DNA from: Citrobacter freundii
Lineage (GTDB): Bacteria > Bacteroidota > Bacteroidia > Chitinophagales > Chitinophagaceae
Reading direction: 5' to 3'
Assembly (NCBI GenBank): GCA_003243445.1
Contig: QFQQ01000047.1
Span: 1 to 49,099 of the forward strand
DNA: 49,099 nucleotides
Both the position numbers and the translations under genes were made by a program. Within the stretch, counting starts at the first letter, position 1. The number at the start of each line of letters is the position of its first letter. Below are positions 7,788 through 16,640 of this stretch, one piece after another. The notes below the pieces were generated by a model. It did not search any database. It saw nothing but the letters and a program-made list of their open reading frames with translations, and was not told where the DNA came from.

Positions 7788-10553
7788 ATGAGAGCCACAC
7801 TACTTCTAGCCCTGCTTTGCTTTGGGCAAATTGCTTTTTCACAATCATCATCTATCAAAGGCAGTGCCCGCGATACTTTGGAAAAGAAAAATCTTTCCAA
7901 TGCCGTGATCAGTTTATTAAGACCTGCGGATTCCGTACTCGTCAAATTCGCCCGCTCCAACGCCTCCGGCGATTTTAAGATCGGTGACCTTGATGGCGGT
8001 GAGTACATCATGCTGATCACTTATCCCAAGTTTGCCGATTATTCAGACAAGATCAAATTACCTGCCGGACAGGAATTGAACCTTGGTCAGATCCCACTCA
8101 CCCCCAAAAGCCAGCTTTTATCCGAGGTGATCGTGAGAGCGAACAATACCATTCGTGTAAAAGGTGATACAACAGAATTCAACGCAGATAGTTTTAAAGT
8201 GCGTGAAGGCGCTACCGTGGAAGATTTGCTGAAAGTGATCCCCGGAATGTCCGTCAACAGCAAAGGCGAAGTCACCGCGCAAGGTAAACGCGTTGATAAA
8301 GTGCTCGTGGACGGCGAAGAATTCTTCGGCGCTGACCCCACTATCGCCACACAAAACATCGGCGCTAAGGCCGTTGATAAAGTACAGGTTTACGATACAA
8401 AATCTGAACAGGATCAGCTCAAAGGCATCGGTTCCACGGGTGATGGCAATAAGACCATCAATATTAAACTAAAAGAAAGCGCCAAGAAAGGATATTTCGG
8501 GCGGCTGGAAGGCAGTACGGACTTTGACAAATTGCATAACGGCAAGGTCATGTTCAATAAATTCAAAGGGAACCAAAAGATCTCCGTATACGGTACAAAA
8601 AGTAATATCAATACAGGTAATCTCGGCTGGGAAGACCGCAATAAGATGGGCATTGAAGACGACTACGAATATGATGAGATCTCCGGCTACTACTACAGCT
8701 ATCGTGATGGGGATGGTGATTTCAATGACTGGTCACTCCGCGGTTTGCCGAACGCTTATACCGCAGGTGCACTGTATGGCGATAAATGGAAAGAAGATAA
8801 AAACAAACTGAACCTTTCGTATCTCTACAACAGGCTCGGAACAACCAACAATAGCAGAAGTTTATCTCAGACACTGCTTGAAGACACTACGTTCTACAAC
8901 AACTCCTCTTCAAGAACTGTAGGCCTCTCCCAACGCCACTCTGCCAACCTGAAATACGAATGGAAAATTGATTCACTTGCTTCCATCAAATTCACGGCGG
9001 CGGGTACCTATAATCTGAAATCCCAATCCACACAAAGCTATAGCGAATCACTTGATGAGGACAGCGTGTTTGTTAATACAAACACCCGCGATAACACCGG
9101 GAAATCTACAAAAAAGCAGTTGGACAATGTACTGACGTATAAACAACTCTTCAAAAAGAAGAATCGGCAGTTGATGACAACATTACGTCTGGGATTGATC
9201 GAAGATGAATCAGACAATCTGCTGATCTCAACCACCAATTTCTATAAGAACGGCATCGTCGATTCAATAGATCATATCGATCAGCAAAAGATCAATACCG
9301 GTAACTCTACCACCTATGGCGCAAAAGTCACTTATAACGAGCCGATCAGTGATGAATGGAATATCGTTGCTGAATACAGTCTGAATAAAAATGCTTCCAC
9401 TTCTCACCGTAACAGCTATGACAAAGGTGTCGACGGTAAATACGATGACTATAACCAGACTTTCAGTAACAATTTCGACCTGGATGCAATTTCAAACAGT
9501 GGAAACCTTGTGTTCAGATACCAGGGAAAAAAGCTGAGAATGGCTGCAGGTTCCGGTCTGTCTGCGATCAGGCTGAATATGAAGAATCTTGATCGGAACA
9601 CGAAGACGACATACAACTTTACCGGCTTCACACCAACCGTTCAGTTTGGTTATAACCTGAAAACACAAACGAGGATCAATTTCTCTTATCGTGGTAATAC
9701 TGTTCAGCCAACGCTTTCACAGTTACAGCCATTACCAAACAACTCTGATCCGCTGAATATTTATGTAGGTAACCCGGATCTGAAAGTTGGATTCAATCAT
9801 AATCTGAACCTGAACTATAACGACTATAAAGTGCTGAGCGGCAGATACACTTATCTCGGCCTTGGAATGTCTTTTAACGACAACGCGATCACGAACTTCA
9901 GTACGGTTGATTCACTTGGCAAGAGGACTTATATGCCGGTGAATGTGGATGGCGGCTACAACTACTGGCTGTATGGTGGATGGAATTCAGGTCAGGGGCA
10001 GAAAAAATTGAATCATGAATTGTCTCCCGAGATCAATGGCGGCAAGAATGTGAACTATATCAACGGCCAGCGCAATGTGAATACCTATTCAACGATCAGC
10101 TTTACCTATGGTTTAAGCTACAACGTACAGGATAAGTATTCGATCCGTGTTGGACCACGTATCACCCGTGACCTGTCCAAGTCATCACTGAGACCAACAG
10201 CTAATAACAACTACTGGTCTTATGGCGGTCGCGCTGATGGTTATATCAAACTTCCATTGAACCTGGAATTGCAGTCAGATGCAGACTTCAACCTGCGCCA
10301 GAAAACACCGGCGTTCCCGAACGCTGTTAACATCATCGTATGGAATGCACAGCTGAATAAGAAATTCCTGAAAGACAAATCACTGAAAATTGGTGTTATC
10401 GCCCATGATATCCTGAACCAGAACATCGGCTTTGACAGAACCATTAACAGCAATTTCATCAGCGAACAACGCTATGACCGCCTGGCGAGATATTTCCTGT
10501 TTTCCGTGAGCTGGACTTTCAACAAAATGCCAGGTGTCACCAATAACAACTAA
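7788..10553 (+). CDS. Outer-membrane beta-barrel protein with carboxypeptidase-like regulatory domain
   Basis: A 921-aa outer-membrane protein related to TonB-dependent receptors. It has a signal peptide (MRATLLLALLCFGQIAFSQ) and an Ig-like carboxypeptidase-regulatory domain (about residues 22-105, with GSARDTLEKKNLSNAVISLL). A plug-like region follows, containing VEDLLKVIPGM, VLVDGEEFFG and AVDKVQVYDTKSEQ, then a long C-terminal barrel of the OMP_b-brl_3 kind ending in an aromatic beta strand (YFLFSVSWTF). Such proteins import or export unknown ligands. It is followed after 27 bp by a GLPGLI-family gene, a recurrent Bacteroidetes pairing. Its place between glgB and the amylase hints at a link with glucan metabolism, but nothing in the protein proves it. 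Confidence 0.88.
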   Translation: MRATLLLALLCFGQIAFSQSSSIKGSARDTLEKKNLSNAVISLLRPADSVLVKFARSNASGDFKIGDLDGGEYIMLITYPKFADYSDKIKLPAGQELNLGQIPLTPKSQLLSEVIVRANNTIRVKGDTTEFNADSFKVREGATVEDLLKVIPGMSVNSKGEVTAQGKRVDKVLVDGEEFFGADPTIATQNIGAKAVDKVQVYDTKSEQDQLKGIGSTGDGNKTINIKLKESAKKGYFGRLEGSTDFDKLHNGKVMFNKFKGNQKISVYGTKSNINTGNLGWEDRNKMGIEDDYEYDEISGYYYSYRDGDGDFNDWSLRGLPNAYTAGALYGDKWKEDKNKLNLSYLYNRLGTTNNSRSLSQTLLEDTTFYNNSSSRTVGLSQRHSANLKYEWKIDSLASIKFTAAGTYNLKSQSTQSYSESLDEDSVFVNTNTRDNTGKSTKKQLDNVLTYKQLFKKKNRQLMTTLRLGLIEDESDNLLISTTNFYKNGIVDSIDHIDQQKINTGNSTTYGAKVTYNEPISDEWNIVAEYSLNKNASTSHRNSYDKGVDGKYDDYNQTFSNNFDLDAISNSGNLVFRYQGKKLRMAAGSGLSAIRLNMKNLDRNTKTTYNFTGFTPTVQFGYNLKTQTRINFSYRGNTVQPTLSQLQPLPNNSDPLNIYVGNPDLKVGFNHNLNLNYNDYKVLSGRYTYLGLGMSFNDNAITNFSTVDSLGKRTYMPVNVDGGYNYWLYGGWNSGQGQKKLNHELSPEINGGKNVNYINGQRNVNTYSTISFTYGLSYNVQDKYSIRVGPRITRDLSKSSLRPTANNNYWSYGGRADGYIKLPLNLELQSDADFNLRQKTPAFPNAVNIIVWNAQLNKKFLKDKSLKIGVIAHDILNQNIGFDRTINSNFISEQRYDRLARYFLFSVSWTFNKMPGVTNNN

Positions 10554-10580
10554 GACCATTCATTCTTAAACAACTATAAG

Positions 10581-11324
10581 ATGAACAAACGTATTTATTT
10601 AATGATCCTTGTTACCGCGCTCTCCTTTGGGGCGAAGGCACAACAGATCTTCCTCGATAAAGTAAGTATCGATTATGCTAAAACAGTTGCCGTATGGCCA
10701 TTAATGAAAGAGATCGAACCGGAATGGTTTGAGGAAGGAAAAGATCATATGCCCAAAGAAACGATCAGTTATTTCAACTTCACCAGCGACGGCAACAAAT
10801 CTGTATACAAACGGGTGAAAGAAGCAGAGATCCCCAAGGACACGTGGTGGCAGCCGTTTGCAGATCAGAATATGATCTACAACGACTATGAAACCGGCAC
10901 TACGATCTCTCAAAAACCGGTGTTTGAAGAAACCTTCCTCGTGCAGGACAGTCTTTCGAAGATCAAGTGGAAACTTACGGCGGATACAAGAATGATCGCC
11001 GGCTTCGAATGCCGCAAGGCGATCGGCATTCTCTATGATACCGTTGCCGTATTTGCGTTCTACACTGACGAAATAAAAGTAAGCGGCGGTCCTGAAAGCA
11101 TTAACGGCCTGCCTGGAATGATCCTTGGCGTTGGTATTCCAAGGTTGCATATGACCTGGTTCGCCACAAAAGTCCAGGCCCTGAATGCCGTTGAACCGAA
11201 AGCACTTGCCCCTGCTACCAAGGGCAAAAAAACAAATAAGAAAGAATTACTCACCTTGCTGGATAAAGCGCTGAGCCGGGGTGAAGCGTGGGGGAAAAAG
11301 ATGGTGTTGGCGTTTGTGATTTAG
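10581..11324 (+). CDS. GLPGLI family protein
   Basis: A 247-aa secreted protein with a signal peptide (MNKRIYLMILVTALSFGAKAQ) and the family's name motif as GLPGMIL around residues 175-181. The preceding WKLTADTRMIAGFECRKAIG segment is also typical of the family. Function is unknown. GLPGLI proteins nearly always follow an outer-membrane barrel or TonB-type receptor gene, as here with a 27-bp gap, so the two are probably one transcript and may act together in the envelope. A nested hairpin element lies just past its stop codon. Confidence 0.87.
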   Translation: MNKRIYLMILVTALSFGAKAQQIFLDKVSIDYAKTVAVWPLMKEIEPEWFEEGKDHMPKETISYFNFTSDGNKSVYKRVKEAEIPKDTWWQPFADQNMIYNDYETGTTISQKPVFEETFLVQDSLSKIKWKLTADTRMIAGFECRKAIGILYDTVAVFAFYTDEIKVSGGPESINGLPGMILGVGIPRLHMTWFATKVQALNAVEPKALAPATKGKKTNKKELLTLLDKALSRGEAWGKKMVLAFVI

Positions 11325-11350
11325 AGATACCCCGATTGCCGATCATATAT

Positions 11351-11570
11351 GACCGCCGACGGCCGACCGCGGACCGCCGACCTGAACTATAAAAATGCTG
11401 CTATAAGGTTCAAAAGTTAAGGGCTCAAAGATTTAAAAATTGTTGGCGCGAGGCCTGAACTTTTAAATCTTTGAGCCCTTAACTTTTGAACCAAACTATT
11501 TGTCCGATCAGGTTAAATCGATTCCTTCATCTTGACTGGTCCGCGGTCGGCCGTCGGCTGTCGGCGGTCA
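11351..11570. repeat. Family D inverted repeat enclosing the family E hairpin, between GLPGLI and amylase genes
   Basis: The outer arms at about 11351-11383 and 11538-11570 are strings of the 7-nt word CCGCCGA/CGGCCGA/CCGCGGA. The two arms match best when shifted by one whole 7-nt word: each arm has one unit the other lacks. The element encloses the perfect hairpin at 11407-11492. It lies between two convergent genes. Confidence 0.82.
11407..11492. terminator. Perfect 32-bp stem hairpin (family E)
   Basis: Positions 11407-11438 (starting GGTTCAAAAGTTAAGG) are an exact reverse complement of 11461-11492, with a 22-nt loop. It sits in the middle of a convergent gap, so it can stop transcription or protect 3' ends in both directions. 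There is no uridine tract immediately after the stem, so intrinsic termination would be non-canonical. Confidence 0.75.
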
Positions 11571-11578
11571 TCCCTCCC

Positions 11579-13456
11579 TCACTGGACTAACTCAAACACA
11601 AAACTCTCCCCCGGCTTCACCTCCATTCCCTCCAGCATCTTCACCTCTTCCGTTACTACATTACGGGCTTTTGTAAAGCCGGATGTCCGCTCCTGGTAAA
11701 TATTCCAGTCTGGTGTAAATGCTTTATCGCCTGTATTGGCGATCACCATTATGGTTTGGTTGGTGTCATATCTGAAATAGACGTAGGCGCCATCTTTGGG
11801 TACGAACTGCGTCATTTTGCCGGTGGTGATCGCGGTTGATCTTTTTCGGAACTGACCTAATTTGCTTAGGTAGTTGAAGGCTGTCTTTTCGGCTTCGGTT
11901 CTTCCGGCATCGGTGAATTTATTGTCTTTATCCTCTTTCCAGCCGCCCGGGAAATCTTCACGCACCATGGCATCGGTCTCCTTCTTCATGTTCTTCATTA
12001 ATACTTCAGTGCCGTAATAAAGTTGCGGAATGCCACGCATGGTCAGCAGCCAGTTGTATCCCATCTTCAGTTTATTCCAATCTTCGCCGATTACGGAATA
12101 TACACGATCCATATCGTGATTATCCATGAAGATGCAATTGTTCATCGGGTTCTTGTAAACGAGATCCTGTGCCAGCGTCATATAGATTTTGCTCACCCCA
12201 TCATTCCAGCCCTTCGAAAGATTCATGGCTGAAAGAAGGGCAAAACAACTTTGAAAATCGATCACTCCATTGGCATTGTGACTGAATGGAGCATTCAGAT
12301 TGTTTTTGGTGAAATAAGCATTCCCGATAACCGAATTCACCCATGCTTCGCCAAAGACCATGATACCGGGGAACTCTGCGTATAATGCATTGTTGACGTT
12401 ATTCAGGAATTGCTCATCACAATATTTATAAGTATCCACTCTCCACCCGTCGATGCCATAGGTCTCGGTTGTCCAGAGTGCATGCTGGATAAGAAAGTTT
12501 GCGACGAATGGATTGCGCTGATTCAGATCAGGCAGGTGATCGGTGAACCATCCATCCAGCATGATCTTTTTATCATAGGCTGATGAGTATGGATCAAACA
12601 GTGTTTCCTCGCGGTGATTCGGCGCCGTGAATGCCGGCCAGGTGTTCAGCCAGTCTTTCGTCGGCGGATCAAGCACAGACCAATGCTCTTTGCTCACATG
12701 ATTGTAAACTGCATCCTGGATGATCTTTAGGCCTTTTTTATGTGCAGCATCACAAAGCTGAAGATATCCGGCATTGCCGCCAAAGCGTTTATCGATCTGG
12801 TAATGGTCCGTGAACCAATAGCCATGATAACCGGCAACATTGTTTCCCCACTCATGCATCAACGTTGTATTGTTTTCAATCACCGGTGTCATCCAGATCG
12901 CGGTCACGCCAAGCTGGTTAAAATAATCGAGATGATCTTCCACTCCTTTAAAGTCGCCACCATGGCGGGAGAATTTATTCTTTCTGTCCGATGTTTCATC
13001 ACGATAACCTTTCACGATATCATTGGAAGGATCTCCATTGGAGAAACGATCGGGCATTATAAGATAAATAAAATCTTTTGAGCTGATGCCCTGCACTCTT
13101 GTTTTACCGTTGTCTGCATGTTTTGCTTTCAGTTCATACTTGAAAGATGTTTTTCCAAGTGTGAATGTGCGCACACCGGGTCTTGCTGTTTTGTCTATAA
13201 CAAGATCAAGAAAAACATAATTAGGATTCTCAGTACGATGGATCATCTTTAAGGTAACGCCATCTGCCAGTTTCTTTCCGGCAGCGGTCATTTTGTACAT
13301 GGGGATCTGGTTGGCAATCCCTTCCTGGTGGATGATCAGTTGAAGTGTTGGATTTTTAAATCCGACAAACCAATTAGTCGGAAACAATTGCATTTCCTGC
13401 GAAAACCCTTTCACAGTAATAAGGATCAAAAGCACAAGCACCCTTACTTTTTTCAT
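11579..13456 (-). CDS. Secreted GH13 alpha-amylase / cyclomaltodextrinase-like glycosidase
   Basis: A 625-aa alpha-glucan hydrolase with a signal peptide (MKKVRVLVLLILITVKGFSQ), an N-terminal immunoglobulin-like domain typical of the cyclomaltodextrinase/neopullulanase group (about residues 22-110) and the GH13 barrel. Visible motifs are DAVYNH, DGWRVDTYKY with the nucleophile Asp341, GEAWVNS with Glu370 as acid/base, and FMDNHDMDR with Asp448. It would cut maltodextrins in the periplasm, much as SusA does. It lies 33 bp downstream of the SLC45-type transporter gene, so the two are probably co-transcribed: periplasmic hydrolysis followed by uptake of the products. Confidence 0.92.
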   Translation of the reverse strand: MKKVRVLVLLILITVKGFSQEMQLFPTNWFVGFKNPTLQLIIHQEGIANQIPMYKMTAAGKKLADGVTLKMIHRTENPNYVFLDLVIDKTARPGVRTFTLGKTSFKYELKAKHADNGKTRVQGISSKDFIYLIMPDRFSNGDPSNDIVKGYRDETSDRKNKFSRHGGDFKGVEDHLDYFNQLGVTAIWMTPVIENNTTLMHEWGNNVAGYHGYWFTDHYQIDKRFGGNAGYLQLCDAAHKKGLKIIQDAVYNHVSKEHWSVLDPPTKDWLNTWPAFTAPNHREETLFDPYSSAYDKKIMLDGWFTDHLPDLNQRNPFVANFLIQHALWTTETYGIDGWRVDTYKYCDEQFLNNVNNALYAEFPGIMVFGEAWVNSVIGNAYFTKNNLNAPFSHNANGVIDFQSCFALLSAMNLSKGWNDGVSKIYMTLAQDLVYKNPMNNCIFMDNHDMDRVYSVIGEDWNKLKMGYNWLLTMRGIPQLYYGTEVLMKNMKKETDAMVREDFPGGWKEDKDNKFTDAGRTEAEKTAFNYLSKLGQFRKRSTAITTGKMTQFVPKDGAYVYFRYDTNQTIMVIANTGDKAFTPDWNIYQERTSGFTKARNVVTEEVKMLEGMEVKPGESFVFELVQ

Positions 13457-13489
13457 AACAGGTATTTAAGAATGATGAATTGGTGTGTT

Positions 13490-14869
13490 TTATACAGCGC
13501 GTTGTTCTTCCATCTCCAGGCGGATGGTGTCTTCTTCATCGGGCTTGCGTTCTTTTTTCACCAGCAGGTAACAAAGAATGGCAGCGATGATGAAAAGACC
13601 GCCTCCAAGCTGAACGGCCAGCATCCGGTCATTATTCAGCAGATTGGTCATTACCGGTTTGAAGAACAGGGATGCTATGATCTCCGGAAGCACGATAAAG
13701 AAATTGAAGATGCCCATGTAAATGCCGATCTTGTTACGCGGTAAACTTCCGCTGAGCATGGCATAGGGCATGGAAAGAATACTGGTCCACGCGATGCCGA
13801 CAGCAGCCATTGAAACAAAAAGCATGTTCTTGTTTTCAACCCAACCAACGCTGATCAGTCCAAGAGCACCAACAAGCAGGCAAAATGAATGCGTCGCTTT
13901 CCTGCCGATCTTATCAGCGATGAATGGCAGAACAAATGCAAATACAAATGTGGTAACGTTGATGAATGCCAGTGTCAATGATCCGAAATCGGCTCCTTTT
14001 GCATAAGCCGGATCCCTGCTGTCCGCACCATGGAAGATGTTTGTAGCAACGGCTGTTGTATAATAAAACCACATCAGGAACAATCCCGGCCACGTAAAGA
14101 ATTGCACAAGTGCAACACGTTTCATCTGGGACGGCATATTACGCAATGCATGCATGATCTCGCGAACACCTTCGTTGAATCCGCCACCCTTCTCTCCTTT
14201 TTGTTTCAATTCAGCTTCTGAAGGTGGATATTCCGTAGTGGTGAAGACCGTATACATCACAGCGGAAAAAAAGAAAAATGCACCTATATAAAATGACCAT
14301 TTTACGTTCTCAGGTATAAAACCTATCTCGGCCGTATTGGTGATATGAAAAACTTCGCTCATCAGGATCGGAAGCGCGGAAGCAATACTTCCTCCAAGAC
14401 CGATCATCAGGCTTTGCATGATAAATCCCCTGTTCACCTGTGAATCGGGTAATCTGTCCGTTACGAACGCGCGGAATGGTTCCATGGCCACATTACCACA
14501 GGTATCCAGGATCCATAAGAGACCGGCAGCCATCCATAAGGCACTGCTATGCGGCATGAACAACAGGGCGATCGAGCTCAGGATCGCACCGATCATAAAA
14601 TACGGTCTCCTTCTTCCCCAACGCGGATGCCAGGTCCGGTCACTCAAATAACCGATCACAGGTTGTACGATCAGCCCCGTCAACGGGGCTGCGAGAAACA
14701 ATAAGGGAACATCTTCAGGATTGGCGCCAAGGCTTTCATAGATCCTTCCCATGTTCGCCCTCTGCAGATCCCAGCCAAACTGGATCCCAAAGAAACCGAC
14801 GGACATGTTGATGATCTGCGCAAGGCTGAGACGGGGTTTTACTCCGGTGTAGGACGTTGACATAAGCAA
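13490..14869 (-). CDS. SLC45-type MFS sugar transporter
   Basis: A 459-aa inner-membrane transporter with about 12 membrane segments. The loop motif RWGRRRP at residues 83-89, in the context SDRTWHPRWGRRRP, is characteristic of the sucrose/SLC45 branch of the major facilitator superfamily (proton-coupled maltose or sucrose uptake). The segment FFGIQFGWDLQRANMGRIYESLG near residue 25 is also typical. Given the amylase 33 bp downstream and the glycogen genes upstream, maltose or maltodextrin import is the likely role. The substrate is inferred from context only. Confidence 0.88.
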   Translation of the reverse strand: MLMSTSYTGVKPRLSLAQIINMSVGFFGIQFGWDLQRANMGRIYESLGANPEDVPLLFLAAPLTGLIVQPVIGYLSDRTWHPRWGRRRPYFMIGAILSSIALLFMPHSSALWMAAGLLWILDTCGNVAMEPFRAFVTDRLPDSQVNRGFIMQSLMIGLGGSIASALPILMSEVFHITNTAEIGFIPENVKWSFYIGAFFFFSAVMYTVFTTTEYPPSEAELKQKGEKGGGFNEGVREIMHALRNMPSQMKRVALVQFFTWPGLFLMWFYYTTAVATNIFHGADSRDPAYAKGADFGSLTLAFINVTTFVFAFVLPFIADKIGRKATHSFCLLVGALGLISVGWVENKNMLFVSMAAVGIAWTSILSMPYAMLSGSLPRNKIGIYMGIFNFFIVLPEIIASLFFKPVMTNLLNNDRMLAVQLGGGLFIIAAILCYLLVKKERKPDEEDTIRLEMEEQRAV

Positions 14870-14963
14870 TCGAATTTGTTAAGCGGGGCCCGCCTGCGCT
14901 GAAGCTCCGGCGGACGGGGAAAGATACAGAAATATGTAACATGTACACATTGGGGAGGGGAAA

Positions 14964-15209
14964 AGGTTTGAGAAGTTTGAGAGGGTTTGAGAGGTTCCAG
15001 AGGTTTCAGAGGTTCCAGGAGTTCCAGAGGTTAATAAAGCAGGTAAAGAACTACTTGTTGACAATTCCCCCAAAAAGTAAAAGGGTTCAAAAGCTAAACT
15101 TTTGAACCCTTGATATTTAAACTTTCATTTCCAGCGAGGCCAGCCTTTGGAACTTCTGGAACTCCTGGAACCTCTGGAACTCCTGAAGCCCCTGAAACTC
15201 CTCAAACCT
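14964..15209. repeat. Family A word-built inverted repeat downstream of glgC
   Basis: The left arm (14964-15032) reads as 9-nt words GGTTTGAGA, AGTTTGAGA, GGTTCCAGA, GGTTTCAGA, GGTTCCAGG, AGTTCCAGA. The right arm (15144-15209) is its imperfect reverse complement, word for word, with most differences A/G or C/T. This makes up most of the 344-bp gap between glgC and the transporter gene. The centre contains the 13-bp hairpin at 15081-15111. No gene is seen in the gap. Confidence 0.85.
15081..15111. terminator. 13-bp perfect hairpin in the centre of the family A element
   Basis: AAGGGTTCAAAAG and CTTTTGAACCCTT pair perfectly around a 5-nt loop (CTAAA). The words resemble those of family E (TTCAAAAG). 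It is preceded on the plus strand by AAAGTAAA, which gives a T-rich tail on the minus strand, the direction of glgC, so it may be the actual glgC terminator. Confidence 0.6.
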
Positions 15210-15213
15210 TGCT

Positions 15214-16500
15214 TCACCCTATGGAAAACCCATTCGGCAAAATCGCTCCCTTCTTGATCACCACAATTCCATCTTTAACAGTATAAAGCGGCTGATCAGT
15301 GTTTTCAAGATGTCCGCCGCCATTGATACGAACATCGTTACCGATGCGGCAGTTCTTGTCGAGGATCGCATTCTGGATAAAACAATTGTTACCGATACCG
15401 AGCAACGGAACACCTTTGGATTGATCCGCCGCTATATCACCCAGTGTTTCATAATAATCGCTGCCCATGATATAGGTGTTGATCACCGTGGAGCCATGGC
15501 CTACCCGTGAACGGATGCCTACCACACATTTTTCCATTTTAGCAGCATTAATAATAGAACCTTCCGCGATCACCGTTTTCTCCAGCGTAGTGCCACTCAC
15601 TTTTGCGGGAGGCAGCATGCGCGCACGCGTATAGATCGAACGGTTATTATCGAAGAGATTGAACTCAGGAATATCATCCGTTAAACCAAGATTTGCTTCG
15701 AAGAAAGAATAGATGTTTCCGATATCTGTCCAGTAGCCATCATACTGATAGCTGGCTACTTTGCATTTGCCGATGGATTGAGGAATGATCTCTTTACCAA
15801 AATCTGTTGCTTCGAGATAATCATTTTGCAGGTAATCGAACAGCAGCTCACGGTTGAAGATATAAATACCCATGGAGGCGAGATAATTCCTTCCCAGTTT
15901 CTGCATTTCCGCACCGGTATCGCTCACCCAGTCGACCAGCAGTTCTTTCTTCGGTTTTTCGATGAAAGCGCTGATCATGCCGTTCTCTTCTTTGAGGATG
16001 CCGAACTCCGGAGCTTCACGGTCAGCCACGGGAATGGTTGCGATGGAAATATCCGCACCGCTTTTCTTGTGGTTATCCAGCATTTCCTGGAAATCCATCT
16101 GATAAAGCTGATCACCGGAGAGGATCAATACATACTCGCTGTCGAATGGCGCGATATGACGAAGACTCTGACGCACCGCATCCGCTGTACCCTGGTACCA
16201 GGTCGGGTTATCGGGCGTCTGCTCGGCAGCAAGGATATCTACAAAAGCCGAACTGAAGGCACTGAAGTGATACGTGTTTTTGATGTGACGGTTCAGTGAG
16301 GCGGAGTTGAACTGCGTCAGCACGAACATGCGGTTGATGCCGGAATTCATGCAATTAGAGATCGGTATATCCACCAACCGGTATTTACCGGCAATAGGAA
16401 CAGCGGGCTTGGAGCGGCTGGCCGTTAATGGATACAATCTTGATCCGGCTCCACCGCCAAGAATCACGCTCAGAATTTCCTTTGTAATAGACATAGGCAA
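15214..16500 (-). CDS. glgC: Glucose-1-phosphate adenylyltransferase
   Basis: ADP-glucose pyrophosphorylase (ATP + glucose-1-phosphate to ADP-glucose + PPi), the committing step of bacterial glycogen synthesis. The 428-aa product shows the nucleotidyltransferase signature GGGAGSRLYPLT near residue 15, the SKPAVPIAGKYRLVDIPISN segment, the catalytic GDQLYQMDF region and a C-terminal left-handed beta-helix (about residue 300 onward, with NDVRINGGG). It lies downstream of glgA on the same strand with a 134-bp gap filled by a family C repeat. ATG at 16500 (MPMSITKE) is used; Met3 is an alternative. Confidence 0.96.
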   Translation of the reverse strand: MPMSITKEILSVILGGGAGSRLYPLTASRSKPAVPIAGKYRLVDIPISNCMNSGINRMFVLTQFNSASLNRHIKNTYHFSAFSSAFVDILAAEQTPDNPTWYQGTADAVRQSLRHIAPFDSEYVLILSGDQLYQMDFQEMLDNHKKSGADISIATIPVADREAPEFGILKEENGMISAFIEKPKKELLVDWVSDTGAEMQKLGRNYLASMGIYIFNRELLFDYLQNDYLEATDFGKEIIPQSIGKCKVASYQYDGYWTDIGNIYSFFEANLGLTDDIPEFNLFDNNRSIYTRARMLPPAKVSGTTLEKTVIAEGSIINAAKMEKCVVGIRSRVGHGSTVINTYIMGSDYYETLGDIAADQSKGVPLLGIGNNCFIQNAILDKNCRIGNDVRINGGGHLENTDQPLYTVKDGIVVIKKGAILPNGFSIG

Positions 16501-16508
16501 ACGATTTT

Positions 16509-16640
16509 CAAAGTCAAAAGTAAAAATTAAAAAATCAAAATATCATTCTGTTGGTCCTTGCTATGATTCTGATTTGTCATTCCGGTTTTGACTTCCTGTG
16601 TTTGTGTATTTTTTTTACTTTTTGATTTTACTTTTTATTT
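16509..16640. repeat. Family C word-built inverted repeat between glgA and glgC
   Basis: The left arm (16509-16541) contains AAAGTCAAAAGTAAAAATTA. The right arm (16607-16640) contains TTACTTTTTGATTTTACTTT. Words are 7 nt, AAAGTNA-like. The right arm runs through the glgA stop codon (16635-16637), which on the minus strand reads TAA then AAAGTAAAATC. The centre, around ATATCATTC and CTGATTT, resembles the centre of the family C element at 44858-44965. Confidence 0.78.
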
